From the NCBI RefSeq assembly GCF_014698795.1, contig NZ_JACJTR010000032.1, positions 19,225-83,224 on the forward strand: a stretch of DNA of 64,000 nt, written 5' to 3'. Position numbers and translations under genes: made by a program. The notes beneath the pieces were generated by a model. That model ran no database searches. It was given only the letters and a program-made list of their open reading frames with translations, and had not been told where the DNA came from. The DNA is from Nostoc sp. FACHB-892. GTDB taxonomy: Bacteria; Cyanobacteriota; Cyanobacteriia; Cyanobacteriales; Nostocaceae. Positions 1 through 7,027 of the stretch are shown piece after piece (positions within the stretch are counted from its first letter, which is position 1; every line of letters starts with the position of its first letter).

Positions 1-547
1 TAAGTGTGAATTCCTTAGATGGGATTACCTTATTGGGATATACTTCGTCTACCAAATCAGGTACCACTACTCCTACCAGATTTGGTACCACTACCCCTAC
101 CAAATCAGGAACCACACCCCTACCAGATTTGGTACCACTACCCCCTCCTGATTTGGTACCACTGCCATTATTGTCAGGGGTATTATCATTGTGTGACAAG
201 TTTTGATTAACACTATTTGTAGTGAATTCTTGTCTAATCGCTGGTAAAGAGTGCGAGTCAAGCCACTCACTTGGTTGAGTAAGTTCGTAAATGGATGTTC
301 TACCTTTGCGCTCTTGTACAACTTTGATTAATCTGGCAGCAACTAAAACCCGCAATGATTTTCGGACAGTTTTTTCATTCATCAAGCAGCTTCGAGCCAT
401 GTTAGGGATAGATTCAAAGCAGCTGTTTTTACCAGCACGTCTGACGATGTGGGAATATAAGCGATATTCCATTGGCTCCAGCCCGTACTCATCAAAGTAA
501 GATGGAACAACGGGTAAAAACTCTTTGCGATCACTTGTTGTATTCAT
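1..547 (-). CDS. Winged-helix/HTH plasmid-type protein, C-terminus cut by window edge
   Basis: Open frame read on the minus strand from an ATG at 547 and still open at base 1. The first ~100 residues (PSYFDEYGLEP..., then a helix-rich stretch with MNEKTVRKSLRVL and a beta-wing KGRTSIYEL) look like the helix-turn-helix domain of phage/plasmid replication or transcription proteins. A low-complexity linker follows (SGTKSGGGSGTKSG, VVPDLVG, VVPNLVG), encoded by a DNA repeat array (51-166). Genes of this type often carry binding sites for their own product inside the linker; that is inference here. It is the last gene of the 0.5-6.0 kb minus-strand series. The small upstream ORF ends in an ATGA overlap with this start, suggesting translational coupling. 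Confidence 0.75.
   Translation of the reverse strand, partial: MNTTSDRKEFLPVVPSYFDEYGLEPMEYRLYSHIVRRAGKNSCFESIPNMARSCLMNEKTVRKSLRVLVAARLIKVVQERKGRTSIYELTQPSEWLDSHSLPAIRQEFTTNSVNQNLSHNDNTPDNNGSGTKSGGGSGTKSGRGVVPDLVGVVVPNLVGVVVPDLVDEVYPNKVIPSKEFTL
51..166. repeat. Iteron-like array of ~24-bp units inside the HTH gene
   Basis: Five consecutive units of 24, 24, 23, 25 and ~20 bp. Two versions alternate: one begins ACCAAATCAGGTACC and the other ACCAGATTTGGTACC, most followed by ACTACCCCT. Each intact unit contains a TACC...GGTA dyad. The 23- and 25-bp units change reading frame, so the protein repeats switch from GSGTKSG to VVPDLVG while the DNA repeat stays recognisable. This suggests selection on DNA rather than peptide. 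Confidence 0.75.
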
Positions 548-678
548 ACCTTAAACCTCCGTTTCATGCCTAAACTTAGTGGTTCAACATCCGCATCAGA
601 AAAAGAAAACCATTCACCAACTAAGCGTTGATACTGGTATTGTTCATACAATTTATGAATTTGCTCATCTCTTGCCCC
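544..678 (-). pseudogene. Short GIY-YIG/T5orf172-like tail, probably a remnant
   Basis: A 44-codon minus-strand frame with no ATG or GTG start; an in-frame stop lies at 679-681 and only a TTG is available inside. The peptide includes HKLYEQYQYQRLVGEWF, resembling the last helix and GEWF strand of T5orf172/GIY-YIG-type proteins. Its stop TGA overlaps the ATG of the HTH gene. It overlaps the end of the AlkB-like gene in another frame. It could be a decayed gene end or a leader coupling translation of the HTH gene. Confidence 0.35.
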
Positions 679-1264
679 CTACGTGTGGGCGAAATGTCAG
701 ATTAATCCGTGTACTGACAACCTTATTGGTTTTCGGAACTTGATGCAGATGAGTACTCTGACAGCCTGGAAGCATCACCAGCAGACTTCCATGCTCCAGC
801 CAGAAGTCAGTCGGCTTGCCCCCAATGGGCTTAATTTGGAATTTACGAACCGAACCCAGGCTGACAGAGGCGATCGCTGGGTTAAATCCCATTGAAGCTT
901 CACTGTCGTTATGCCAGCCGATACTGTCTTGTCCGCTTCTATATTGATTGCCAATGACGATGCGAAAGTTATAACCAGCAGTTGCGGTGATTCTGTCGCG
1001 TAACTTAGCCAGAGCGTCTGTCCAAGGCAGTGGTTTAAGTAATACACTTTTGGAGTAAAGGTAATCACAGCCTTCATCCCCGTAAATACATTCCAAACGA
1101 GGCACAAGCATAGTTTTACCCAGCATCCTGATTTGGTTTTGCTGCCATTGCAGTTCTTGGCAATGTTGGTAGAGTTCGTCGGCTTCTTCCTTGTTCAAAA
1201 ATTCTGGATAATAGTTGACTGGTAAAGTAGGAACAGATTCGGGAAATAAAGTTAGTTGTTGCAT
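665..1264 (-). CDS. AlkB-like 2-oxoglutarate/Fe(II) dioxygenase
   Basis: 199 residues, the usual size for single-domain AlkB proteins. The metal-binding triad is visible as H118-x-D120 in GWHND and H174 in LHQVPK. The 2OG/substrate arginines fit R186 and R192 in STRINLTFR. This family removes alkyl groups, typically N1-methyladenine or N3-methylcytosine, from nucleic acids by oxidation. The start at 1264 overlaps the end of the upstream methyltransferase gene by 13 bp, so the two are probably co-translated. A role in repair or in acting on DNA modified by the neighbour is inference. The family call is firm. Confidence 0.88.
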   Translation of the reverse strand: MQQLTLFPESVPTLPVNYYPEFLNKEEADELYQHCQELQWQQNQIRMLGKTMLVPRLECIYGDEGCDYLYSKSVLLKPLPWTDALAKLRDRITATAGYNFRIVIGNQYRSGQDSIGWHNDSEASMGFNPAIASVSLGSVRKFQIKPIGGKPTDFWLEHGSLLVMLPGCQSTHLHQVPKTNKVVSTRINLTFRPHVGGKR

Positions 1265-1941
1265 AATTCTCCTTTGGCAATTGCCCGAACAATTCCTTCT
1301 GCCCGTTCCTGTGAAATAGCCTGTTCTGGGTTCTTATAAAATCCAGCGATCGCCGACTTGGGACGAATAATAATTTGCTGCCCTGTTGCGCGTTTGTCCC
1401 ATACAAAGCACGAGATGGTAATGTTGTCTGTTGCCCAACGAGTACCCCGTTTATCCTTACGAAAACAGAAGCGCGGCATAATGATCACAAGTGATGGCGG
1501 GTGCTGCTGTAAGAAATCCGCCCGATCATCACAGGGTTCGAGAAAGCTGGTAAGTAAAAAAGCAGCGACACCTACACGCGCTTTCTGGTAGGCATTCTTG
1601 ATAATTGGTGCAGCAAAATCCGAGTATGGTGGATTAGTGCAGATCCAGTCACAATCGGGAAAATTAGCCCATGACTCGGATAGTGTTGCATCCAGATAGT
1701 AATCAGCTGCTTTATGTGGATCAATATCGTTCGTCCACATTTGCTTGGTGTAGGGCCACACCGATAGTAATGATGCAATCGCTCCCATCCCTACGCAAGG
1801 CTCACCAATCACACCAGATAACGGGACATGACGCAGGAGTTCTGTGGTAAACCATGAAGGTGACTCATAGAAGTTCAATGGATGCCGGGTGACAGTTTCA
1901 AGAACAGCTGTCTGGGGTTTTAATAATGGTGTGACAGTCAT
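1252..1941 (-). CDS. N6-adenine-type DNA methyltransferase
   Basis: 229 residues. A SAM-binding motif I-like EPCVGMGAI lies at 47-55, an acidic loop NDID at 71-74, and the NPPY catalytic motif at 103-106, typical of amino-methyltransferases acting on adenine N6. A C-terminal region with RFCFRKDKRGTRWATDN resembles small phage/plasmid adenine methyltransferases. No restriction gene adjoins it, so it is an orphan enzyme. The ATG at 1941 overlaps the stop of the preceding small gene (ATGA), and its own end overlaps the AlkB-like gene. The recognition sequence cannot be told from the sequence. Confidence 0.82.
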   Translation of the reverse strand: MTVTPLLKPQTAVLETVTRHPLNFYESPSWFTTELLRHVPLSGVIGEPCVGMGAIASLLSVWPYTKQMWTNDIDPHKAADYYLDATLSESWANFPDCDWICTNPPYSDFAAPIIKNAYQKARVGVAAFLLTSFLEPCDDRADFLQQHPPSLVIIMPRFCFRKDKRGTRWATDNITISCFVWDKRATGQQIIIRPKSAIAGFYKNPEQAISQERAEGIVRAIAKGELCNN

Positions 1942-2141
1942 ACTGCCTCCTGCGGTTGTTGAACAATCGTTGCGCTGATGGATTCAAAATCAACCTGAAA
2001 TATGTTTAAATCACGAGTTATTTCGCCACTGTTATAAAATCCAACGATGTGCTGTCTGATTGCATCTTCTGTGAGTCCATCAGGAATATGAATGTGGGCT
2101 TCGCTAACGATTTTTTCTACTACTTGAACTACGACTTTCAT
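1938..2141 (-). CDS. Small conserved-looking hypothetical protein
   Basis: 67 residues, not recognised. It is acidic, with mixed alpha/beta character, a DGLTEDAIRQHIVGF segment that should form a helix, and no membrane segment. It ends in an ATGA overlap with the methyltransferase start and begins 8 bp after the preceding gene, so it belongs to the same transcription unit. The tight spacing is the main reason to believe it is real. Confidence 0.6.
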   Translation of the reverse strand: MKVVVQVVEKIVSEAHIHIPDGLTEDAIRQHIVGFYNSGEITRDLNIFQVDFESISATIVQQPQEAV

Positions 2142-2149
2142 AAATACTC

Positions 2150-2599
2150 CTAAAACTCAATTCGGTTCAAAGTTTGTAATTGTGCAGCAAGTGTGCTAAT
2201 AAAATCCTGTAGTTCTTCTGTTGCTTCTTGAGGGCTGATTGTTTTTTCAGAAACGTAAAGCTTTGTATTTTCTAAATAAACTTCTACACGAGTCATATTT
2301 GTATGTGGCAAAGTCAATAGTGTTAAAGTAAATTTCTCATATTTGCAAAAGTAGTATTGACATTCTTCACTCAGAGATTGCCCTCGCTGCCATTTGATAA
2401 TTTCTGTATCGTCATCGTTAGCAAGTTCAAACTCAACTTCTTCGATTGCAGTTAAAGCCATAGCCACACACGCTCTTTCTGCTGGATGTGTAGCTGATTG
2501 CATTCGATATGATTCGGGGACTACATAGCCTTGGAGCGCGTAGAATTTCTTAGCTAGTTTTTCAATCAATACATCTTTCTGGAAGTAGCCGAGTTCCAT
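2150..2599 (-). CDS. Hypothetical protein, start corrected past a repeat tract
   Basis: 149 residues from the ATG at 2599, preceded by GAGGGGAAAAGAT as ribosome site. The frame is open a further 68 codons upstream, but that part includes the heptamer repeat tract 2676-2799, which would encode a meaningless SVIGHR-type repeat, so the later start is preferred. The body is soluble and acidic (ERACVAMALTAIEEVEFEL, then EDD-rich stretches). No family recognised. It lies between unknown plasmid-type genes in one orientation. Confidence 0.6.
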   Translation of the reverse strand: MELGYFQKDVLIEKLAKKFYALQGYVVPESYRMQSATHPAERACVAMALTAIEEVEFELANDDDTEIIKWQRGQSLSEECQYYFCKYEKFTLTLLTLPHTNMTRVEVYLENTKLYVSEKTISPQEATEELQDFISTLAAQLQTLNRIEF

Positions 2600-2675
2600 A
2601 TCTTTTCCCCTCAAGGTAAAATTTACCTTTGTTGTAAAAGTCTTAATTTTTGATGATTCGGCGATCGCTCTGCTT

Positions 2676-2799
2676 GACCGATGACCAATGACTAATGACC
2701 GATGACCGATGACCAATGACCGATGACCGATGACCGATGACCAATGACCGATGACCGATGACCGATGACCGATGATCGATGACCGATGACCGATGACCA
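2676..2799. repeat. Heptamer tandem repeat (GACCGAT/GACCAAT), about 17 copies
   Basis: A run of 7-bp units, mostly GACCGAT with GACCAAT variants, single GACTAAT and GATCGAT versions, ending at 2799. It matches the short tandemly repeated repetitive class typical of heterocystous cyanobacteria. It separates the gene ending at 2800 from the one starting at 2599 and creates a spurious 5' extension of the latter. Confidence 0.9.
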
Positions 2800-3687
2800 T
2801 CAAGCAGTAACTACAGCTTTCTTGCTAGCGAAAGCCCCCGCCTGCCTTAGCGCTGCTCCAGGACTGGGATGAGCGAAGAACTCTTCTATAGCTTTGGTCA
2901 ACCCAGCCGCAACAGCCGGCTCGTGACAAGCGTAGACATAGATGGGTTGTTGCACACCGTTAACCAATCGCGTTTCTTGGCGATCGCCTAACTGTGGGTA
3001 AAACGTGCGAACCCATGTCCCAAGATGTCCCCGGTAGTGAGGGCCATTGATAGGGACTTTTTTTCCAAGTTCGCTCTCTGCAAAATTCACCACGCCAAGC
3101 CAGCGTTCTTCTGAAGGGGTTAGCAATTTTCTGTTGTGTTCTGCCAAAAGATTCCCGGCATAGTCTTTAAATTGCTGTTCCATGTATGGGTTGAGTCTGC
3201 CACCAGTTAACTCAGCTAAAGTTTTCATGGCTAGGACAAGAGTATGCAATCGCTGTTCAACTGGAGGGAGGGGTGGTGTAGTGGGTTGTTCTTGTGGTTG
3301 AGTAGCGGGTTTTGTCCAGCCCATAATGTCTTGCATCCAGGCGCGAACACCAATCCGGTTAAAAGCTTTGCATACAAGTCTGGCTTGCTGTTTGCAGTAC
3401 CGCCCAGCATCAAAAGCGTAATATTCAATAACGGCAGCAACACCCATATCAGGTATTCCCTCATTCCAGGTTTCCAGTGCCGCAGGGCTAAATCCTTGTC
3501 GTATAAGGCTTTGGGCTAATGCAGAAGGTTCCAGTGCCGCACTTAGTAATGCACGACGAAGCGAAGAATCTTGTACATCTGCCAGCCTTGCAGTTGCCCG
3601 AATACTGGCTTTACCTTGTCCATTAGAGTCAACAGTGATTTCTTGCTTTATCTGTTCGATGATTTGAGCTACTTCGATTTGTGACAT
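2800..3687 (-). CDS. Cyanobacterial plasmid/phage-type hypothetical protein
   Basis: 295 residues. The N-terminal ~60 residues (GKASIRATARLADVQDSSLRRAL) look like a DNA-binding helix-turn-helix. They are followed by a conserved-looking VIEYYAFDAGRYCKQQ...FNRIGVRAWM stretch, a Pro/Gln linker near 130-143, and a mixed C-terminal domain. The layout suggests an antirepressor-like or DNA-binding accessory protein, but I do not assign a family. The stop abuts the heptamer tract. The start at 3687 is the only early ATG. Confidence 0.65.
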   Translation of the reverse strand: MSQIEVAQIIEQIKQEITVDSNGQGKASIRATARLADVQDSSLRRALLSAALEPSALAQSLIRQGFSPAALETWNEGIPDMGVAAVIEYYAFDAGRYCKQQARLVCKAFNRIGVRAWMQDIMGWTKPATQPQEQPTTPPLPPVEQRLHTLVLAMKTLAELTGGRLNPYMEQQFKDYAGNLLAEHNRKLLTPSEERWLGVVNFAESELGKKVPINGPHYRGHLGTWVRTFYPQLGDRQETRLVNGVQQPIYVYACHEPAVAAGLTKAIEEFFAHPSPGAALRQAGAFASKKAVVTA

Positions 3688-3730
3688 AACTTTAGTTGGG
3701 TGATAATTTTTCGTTGTTGATTAGAGAGAA

Positions 3731-4189
3731 TTAGACATTTACGCGTACTAAACTTTTTTCACCAACCAGCGAGAAACGATTAAACATTGTCAGTGTTTCA
3801 GTCAATGTTGGCGATACCAATTCGACAAGGTAAAACCAAAACTTATCTACAAGTACAACCCCCAGAATCAGCCGTTGTTTTGTGTCATCCCCATAAGAAC
3901 ATAGGATTACTTTCTGCCCCAAAACGAAAGCAGGTTTTTGCACAGTGAGGGTTTCTAACTGCCCAGTCCCAATGATTTGGTGTTCTGTAGCGTGGACAAT
4001 TTCATCACCACAGATGACTGTATAAAGCCAACACTCATATTTCCATTGCACACCAGAGCAATAGCCAAATGTTCTTGTGGTTTTCAGGTAAACTCTTTCT
4101 AATAAATTGACATCAACCGTTGGAATTGTTTTGCCCCAAGGTGGGGAAATATACCAACTATTTTTCAGGGTATTAACGTAGTCAATCAT
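3731..4189 (-). CDS. DUF1392 family protein
   Basis: 152 residues. The opening (NTLKNSWYISPPWGKTIP), the FGYCSGVQW segment and VHATEHQIIGTGQL match what I know of DUF1392, a family found almost only in cyanobacteria and common on plasmids. Function is unknown. It looks like an all-beta soluble protein without signal peptide. It lies between two short plasmid-type genes, all on the minus strand. Confidence 0.75.
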   Translation of the reverse strand: MIDYVNTLKNSWYISPPWGKTIPTVDVNLLERVYLKTTRTFGYCSGVQWKYECWLYTVICGDEIVHATEHQIIGTGQLETLTVQKPAFVLGQKVILCSYGDDTKQRLILGVVLVDKFWFYLVELVSPTLTETLTMFNRFSLVGEKSLVRVNV

Positions 4190-4230
4190 GCTTTCTCCTC
4201 GTTGATTTTAATTTCAATAAGGTCAACAAC

Positions 4231-4431
4231 CTAAAAATCCTCGGCAATTTCCAACAAAAAGCCGCGTCCCGTGTTCTGTACTTGCACCAGTTCTTTATCC
4301 AGCAGGGTTTGAATGACTGAATCGGAGAATTGGAATTGCAAACGGTGCAATGGAACACAGCCACCGCAAAGCTGAAGTAAACGCAGCAAGTGCTTGGCTC
4401 TAGCCTCAAAGTTATCTGTAGACTTAGCCAT
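4231..4431 (-). CDS. Small winged-helix-like hypothetical protein
   Basis: 66 residues from the ATG at 4431, chosen over one nine bases upstream because AAGG sits at proper distance. The pattern LLRLLQLCGGCVPLHRLQFQFSDSVIQ, then LLDKELVQVQNTGRGF, reads as helix-turn-helix then a beta-wing, so a small DNA-binding protein is possible. It overlaps the end of the upstream gene by 8 bp, indicating co-expression. Confidence 0.55.
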   Translation of the reverse strand: MAKSTDNFEARAKHLLRLLQLCGGCVPLHRLQFQFSDSVIQTLLDKELVQVQNTGRGFLLEIAEDF

Positions 4432-4750
4432 TGTTTGCACCTTGAGTTAATACAGTTAACTGTCGGTTGAGAATGCTTATCTGTTGTTGATAAAAGTCAA
4501 TCTCTGCGGTAATTTGCTGGAATAATTCTTCTGGCGTGAGCGGTTGGATTTGATCCTCTTTCAAGTACGATATTTCATCAGAATTCTTGTTAGGCATCAG
4601 TACATAGCGCCAACCATCATCAAATTGTTCAGCTAACTCTGTACCAGAGGGATAGTAATAAAGTCCCAAAATGATGCCCTGTTGTGTACGCTGTTCTAAG
4701 GGAAAGCGAGGGTAGCCCCAGTGTTGGGGGATTGAGATTGTAGGTTGCAT
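4424..4750 (-). CDS. Hypothetical protein with C-terminal helix
   Basis: 108 residues, not recognised. The N-terminal half is beta-rich and aromatic (GLYYYPSGTELAEQFDDGWRYVLMPN); the last ~35 residues form a predicted amphipathic helix or coiled coil (EELFQQITAEIDFYQQQI). The first half resembles small surface-binding modules of cyanobacterial plasmid proteins. It opens the 0.5-4.75 kb minus-strand series; the repeat island 4751-5108 separates it from the next gene upstream. Confidence 0.55.
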   Translation of the reverse strand: MQPTISIPQHWGYPRFPLEQRTQQGIILGLYYYPSGTELAEQFDDGWRYVLMPNKNSDEISYLKEDQIQPLTPEELFQQITAEIDFYQQQISILNRQLTVLTQGANNG

Positions 4751-5108
4751 ATTGATTGGTGAATGAAGGGAAAATGAGAGAAGAATTCAGGAGTCAGAAT
4801 TCAGAAGTCAGAATTTCGGGAAGAGGTGGGAAGAAGAGGAGGAAGGAAAGCAGATTTTATTAACTTCTCCACCCTGCTCTTTGTTTCTTTACTGACTCCT
4901 GACCAAACAATTCGCAATTCGCAGTTCGCAATTCGCAATTGAAAATGCGAATTATGAACTAATTGATTAATTGGCTAACCTTGGAGTCAAAGCCGCCACC
5001 AACCTACGGTATGGTGGTCAACAAGATAGTGGGAGGTACAAGCCCCCACTAAATTGTCTTAATTGCGAATTGCGAATTGGAGTTGACTCCTGGATTCTGA
5101 CTTCTTAA
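4751..5108. repeat. Compound short-repeat island with palindromic core
   Basis: No gene. From left: repeats of the CAGGAGTCAGAATT type (about 4786-4816); copies of AATTCGCAATTCGC (about 4910-4955); a core with two stem-loops (CCACCA...TGGTGG near 4997-5022 and TAGTGGG...CCCACTA near 5027-5052); then the same repeats inverted (AATTGCGAATTGCG, GACTCCTGGATTCTGAC) up to the next gene. The mirrored arrangement suggests one structured mobile element embedded in others, such as an IS200/IS605-derived palindromic element. Confidence 0.6.
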
Positions 5109-5978
5109 TTACGCTGTGACTAACTCCGCTCTCTCCAGCAGCCGTTGCAATTTATTGCCAGTTAGCTGTTCTAACGGTTGGTCTAAAATATATTCATCAA
5201 AAATGGATTTACCATCAGTAGACACATCCACCATCGACAGCGATCGCACAGCATCATAGACCGAGTTAGAATACTGCTGTTGGTCTGAACAACCCTGGAT
5301 TATCCACCAGTTACCGTCAGTGCATCCGACTTGCCCCAGTTTCACACCCTTGTTGTTGTAAATGCCATCATCGAGAATTTCAAACCCATAGTTCTGGCAC
5401 TCGTTGAAGATATGCGCCATGATTTGGTTTTCGGTAGAAGAAAGCATGGGGGCAGAGGCGCAGAGGGGCAGAGGAGAAAGTTGTTGTAGGTTTTTCCCCT
5501 CTGCACCCCTGCTCCCCTGCACCTCTGCTTTCTCCTGCACAGGTAATGAGCCGTCTTTGTAGTAAGTGCAGATGAAGCGATCGCAACGCATTAGAGTGTT
5601 GGCACGAAATACTTCTTTATCGTTGACCATCACTACCCAGCGTTGCGTTAAGTGGTTGTCGTCATGGCTGATGCTGGCTACCAGTTTGTCATCAGCGTAA
5701 TATTCGTGATGAGCAAAAGAGATTTCAACTATTCTGAGGGGTTCGGGAGCTACGGCTTGGGCTTGGTTAACGATGTAGTTGTCGAGTTCGGCTTGTGCTG
5801 CGGCTTGGTTGTCAATTTTCTGAAGCTGCGTGGATTGATGGGTGATGATTGCGTTTACCCAGGTTTGGGCCGCTCTTTTGTCCCCGGTGGGTGTAACGCC
5901 ACGTTCGGCAGCGATTCTTTTGAGACATGGGAGATTATAGCGGGAAAGGGCTTGCTGTGTGTAGGTTGGATGGGTCAT
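5109..5978 (-). CDS. Hypothetical protein interrupted in frame by a short repeat
   Basis: 289 residues from the ATG at 5978, preceded by AGGAAATC; an upstream ATG nine codons earlier lacks a ribosome site. The N-terminal ~45 residues (YTQQALSRYNLPCLKRIAAERG, then GDKRAAQTWVNAII) look like a SAP-type nucleic-acid-binding helix pair. The middle and C-terminal parts are unassigned. Residues ~166-195 (QGSRGAEGKNLQQ, LPLCASAP) are encoded by a repeat that inserted without breaking the frame. Upstream on the same strand is the Xre-like gene at 6077-6424. Confidence 0.65.
   Translation of the reverse strand: MTHPTYTQQALSRYNLPCLKRIAAERGVTPTGDKRAAQTWVNAIITHQSTQLQKIDNQAAAQAELDNYIVNQAQAVAPEPLRIVEISFAHHEYYADDKLVASISHDDNHLTQRWVVMVNDKEVFRANTLMRCDRFICTYYKDGSLPVQEKAEVQGSRGAEGKNLQQLSPLPLCASAPMLSSTENQIMAHIFNECQNYGFEILDDGIYNNKGVKLGQVGCTDGNWWIIQGCSDQQQYSNSVYDAVRSLSMVDVSTDGKSIFDEYILDQPLEQLTGNKLQRLLERAELVTA
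5442..5538. repeat. GCAGAGG-type short repeat inserted inside a coding region
   Basis: Two inverted tracts, GGGGCAGAGGCGCAGAGGGG and CCCCTCTGCACCCCTGCTCC, face each other within the gene 5109-5978. The composition (G/A-rich then C/T-rich) is unlike the flanking coding DNA and matches mobile short repeats scattered in Nostocales. The insertion adds about 30 codons in frame. Confidence 0.7.
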
Positions 5979-6076
5979 AATAAGATTTCCTGTAAAAAGG
6001 GTCAAAGGGCGATCGCTACAAGTTTTCCAGGCTGAGGCGGTTGTCCTTTGTTTTGTCTCTTATTATTTTACATATT

Positions 6077-6424
6077 TTATGGAAATTGGTCAACGGTTAC
6101 GGACGAGATTTTTTGTAACAATGGGTAACTAAAGGTTTGTGCTACAACAGGATAAAATTGCCTAAGCTCGATCCCCAAAATTTGACAATATTTTAAGATA
6201 AGAGACAAAGAAACAGAGCGATCACCTTTACCCTTCCATTTTTCTATTTTATGAATTAACTGCTGAGAGCAAGGTTCTCCAAGTCTTGTAATTGCTTGTG
6301 CTACTTCTTCTCTAGAAAGTTTCTTGTCTTCTCTTTGCTGAAACAAAAACTCACCATATTCCTGATCCCAGTCAATCCGGGATACCAAATCCAAAGGTAT
6401 TCCTTGCATTACGATTTCTCTCAC
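6077..6424 (-). CDS. Xre-like helix-turn-helix regulator
   Basis: 115 residues from a GTG at 6424 with an excellent AGGAG site. QREDKKLSREEVAQAI, then EPCSQQLIHKIEKWKGKG and LILKYCQILGI, form the five-helix Cro/C1 fold, with the recognition helix around residues 52-62. The C-terminal ~25 residues are unassigned. It is divergent from the plasmid-type gene at 7028. A dyad at 6464-6483 lies upstream and could be its own operator. Confidence 0.75.
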   Translation of the reverse strand: MREIVMQGIPLDLVSRIDWDQEYGEFLFQQREDKKLSREEVAQAITRLGEPCSQQLIHKIEKWKGKGDRSVSLSLILKYCQILGIELRQFYPVVAQTFSYPLLQKISSVTVDQFP

Positions 6425-6463
6425 TGATACTCCTATATTTACACAATGTGTGGAAATAGTGGT

Positions 6464-6483
6464 ATACTTCTTCTATGAAGTAT
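6464..6483. promoter_or_regulatory. Inverted repeat, candidate operator of the Xre-like gene
   Basis: Perfect 7-bp arms ATACTTC and GAAGTAT separated by six bases, about 40 bp upstream of the GTG at 6424. A second weaker dyad ACACAATGTGT lies at 6441-6451. Position and symmetry suit autoregulation by the Cro/C1-type product; this is inference. Confidence 0.45.
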
Positions 6484-6599
6484 GTAAAACCTAAGCAGTA
6501 TTAGCGTAGAGCCTAAATCGTCAAAGCGATCGCTCTAAATTCGTGTTGTCTTTTAGGAAGTAAGTTGAGAGTTCTTAGTCTGAAGAGGGTTCTAAAAAT

Positions 6600-6950
6600 G
6601 ACAGACCCACAAGTAATACTTTTCAGCAATCAATGGTGCAACAAATGCCCACACTGGGCTGCACCAAGCCATACATAAACTGCTGCGACACGGTTCAGTT
6701 AACTAAGCAAAGCAACTGTTGGCGTGTCAAAATGCTCTACTGGCAACGGTTATAGCTCCACAAGTACAGCTTGGGGTTTTCAAAGCGGCAGGTAAGCTCA
6801 TGCCGCTTTCCTTGTCATGGACATTTTATATACGGAAATGTAGAGACAATGCCAAAGCCGACAAAGCAACAAGGATGATTACCGCAGATGCAAATATATA
6901 TGTAAACAAGTTAAGGAAAAACCCCAACCTCAGTAAAAGGTTTGGGGAAT
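6600..6950 (+). ncRNA. Candidate structured RNA with four hairpins
   Basis: The 540-bp gap 6484-7027 has no convincing gene but shows four hairpins in a row on the plus strand. First: TGGTGCA at 6634-6640 with TGCACCA at 6660-6666, enclosing GCCCA/TGGGC. Second: GACACG at 6687-6692 with CGTGTC at 6723-6728, enclosing CAGTT/AACTG. Third: AAAGCGGCA at 6782-6790 with TGCCGCTTT at 6801-6809. Fourth: CCCCAACCT at 6922-6930 with AGGTTTGGGG at 6938-6947. A related but diverged stretch lies at ~16785-16880, after another copy of the same gene. An 81-codon frame across it looks random. Confidence 0.4.
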
Positions 6951-7027
6951 TAATATCAATTTAATTACACCTCCATCATGGCACAACTCGATATACGTTC
7001 CAGTACTGTTCAGCTAGGGGTGGAATA

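Noticed and set aside
51..166. Repeat array considered as a CRISPR
   Set aside because: Units are contiguous, ~24 bp, with no unique spacers, and lie in a coding region.
2676..2799. Tandem repeats considered as a CRISPR array
   Set aside because: Units are 7 bp with no spacers, so this is a simple short tandem repeat.
6597..6677. 26-codon ORF with a CNKC motif resembling a thioredoxin-like start
   Set aside because: Too short, no continuation in any frame, and it overlaps a strong hairpin.
6719..6964. 81-codon plus-strand ORF
   Set aside because: Composition is random and it lies across the hairpins; no ribosome site or family resemblance.
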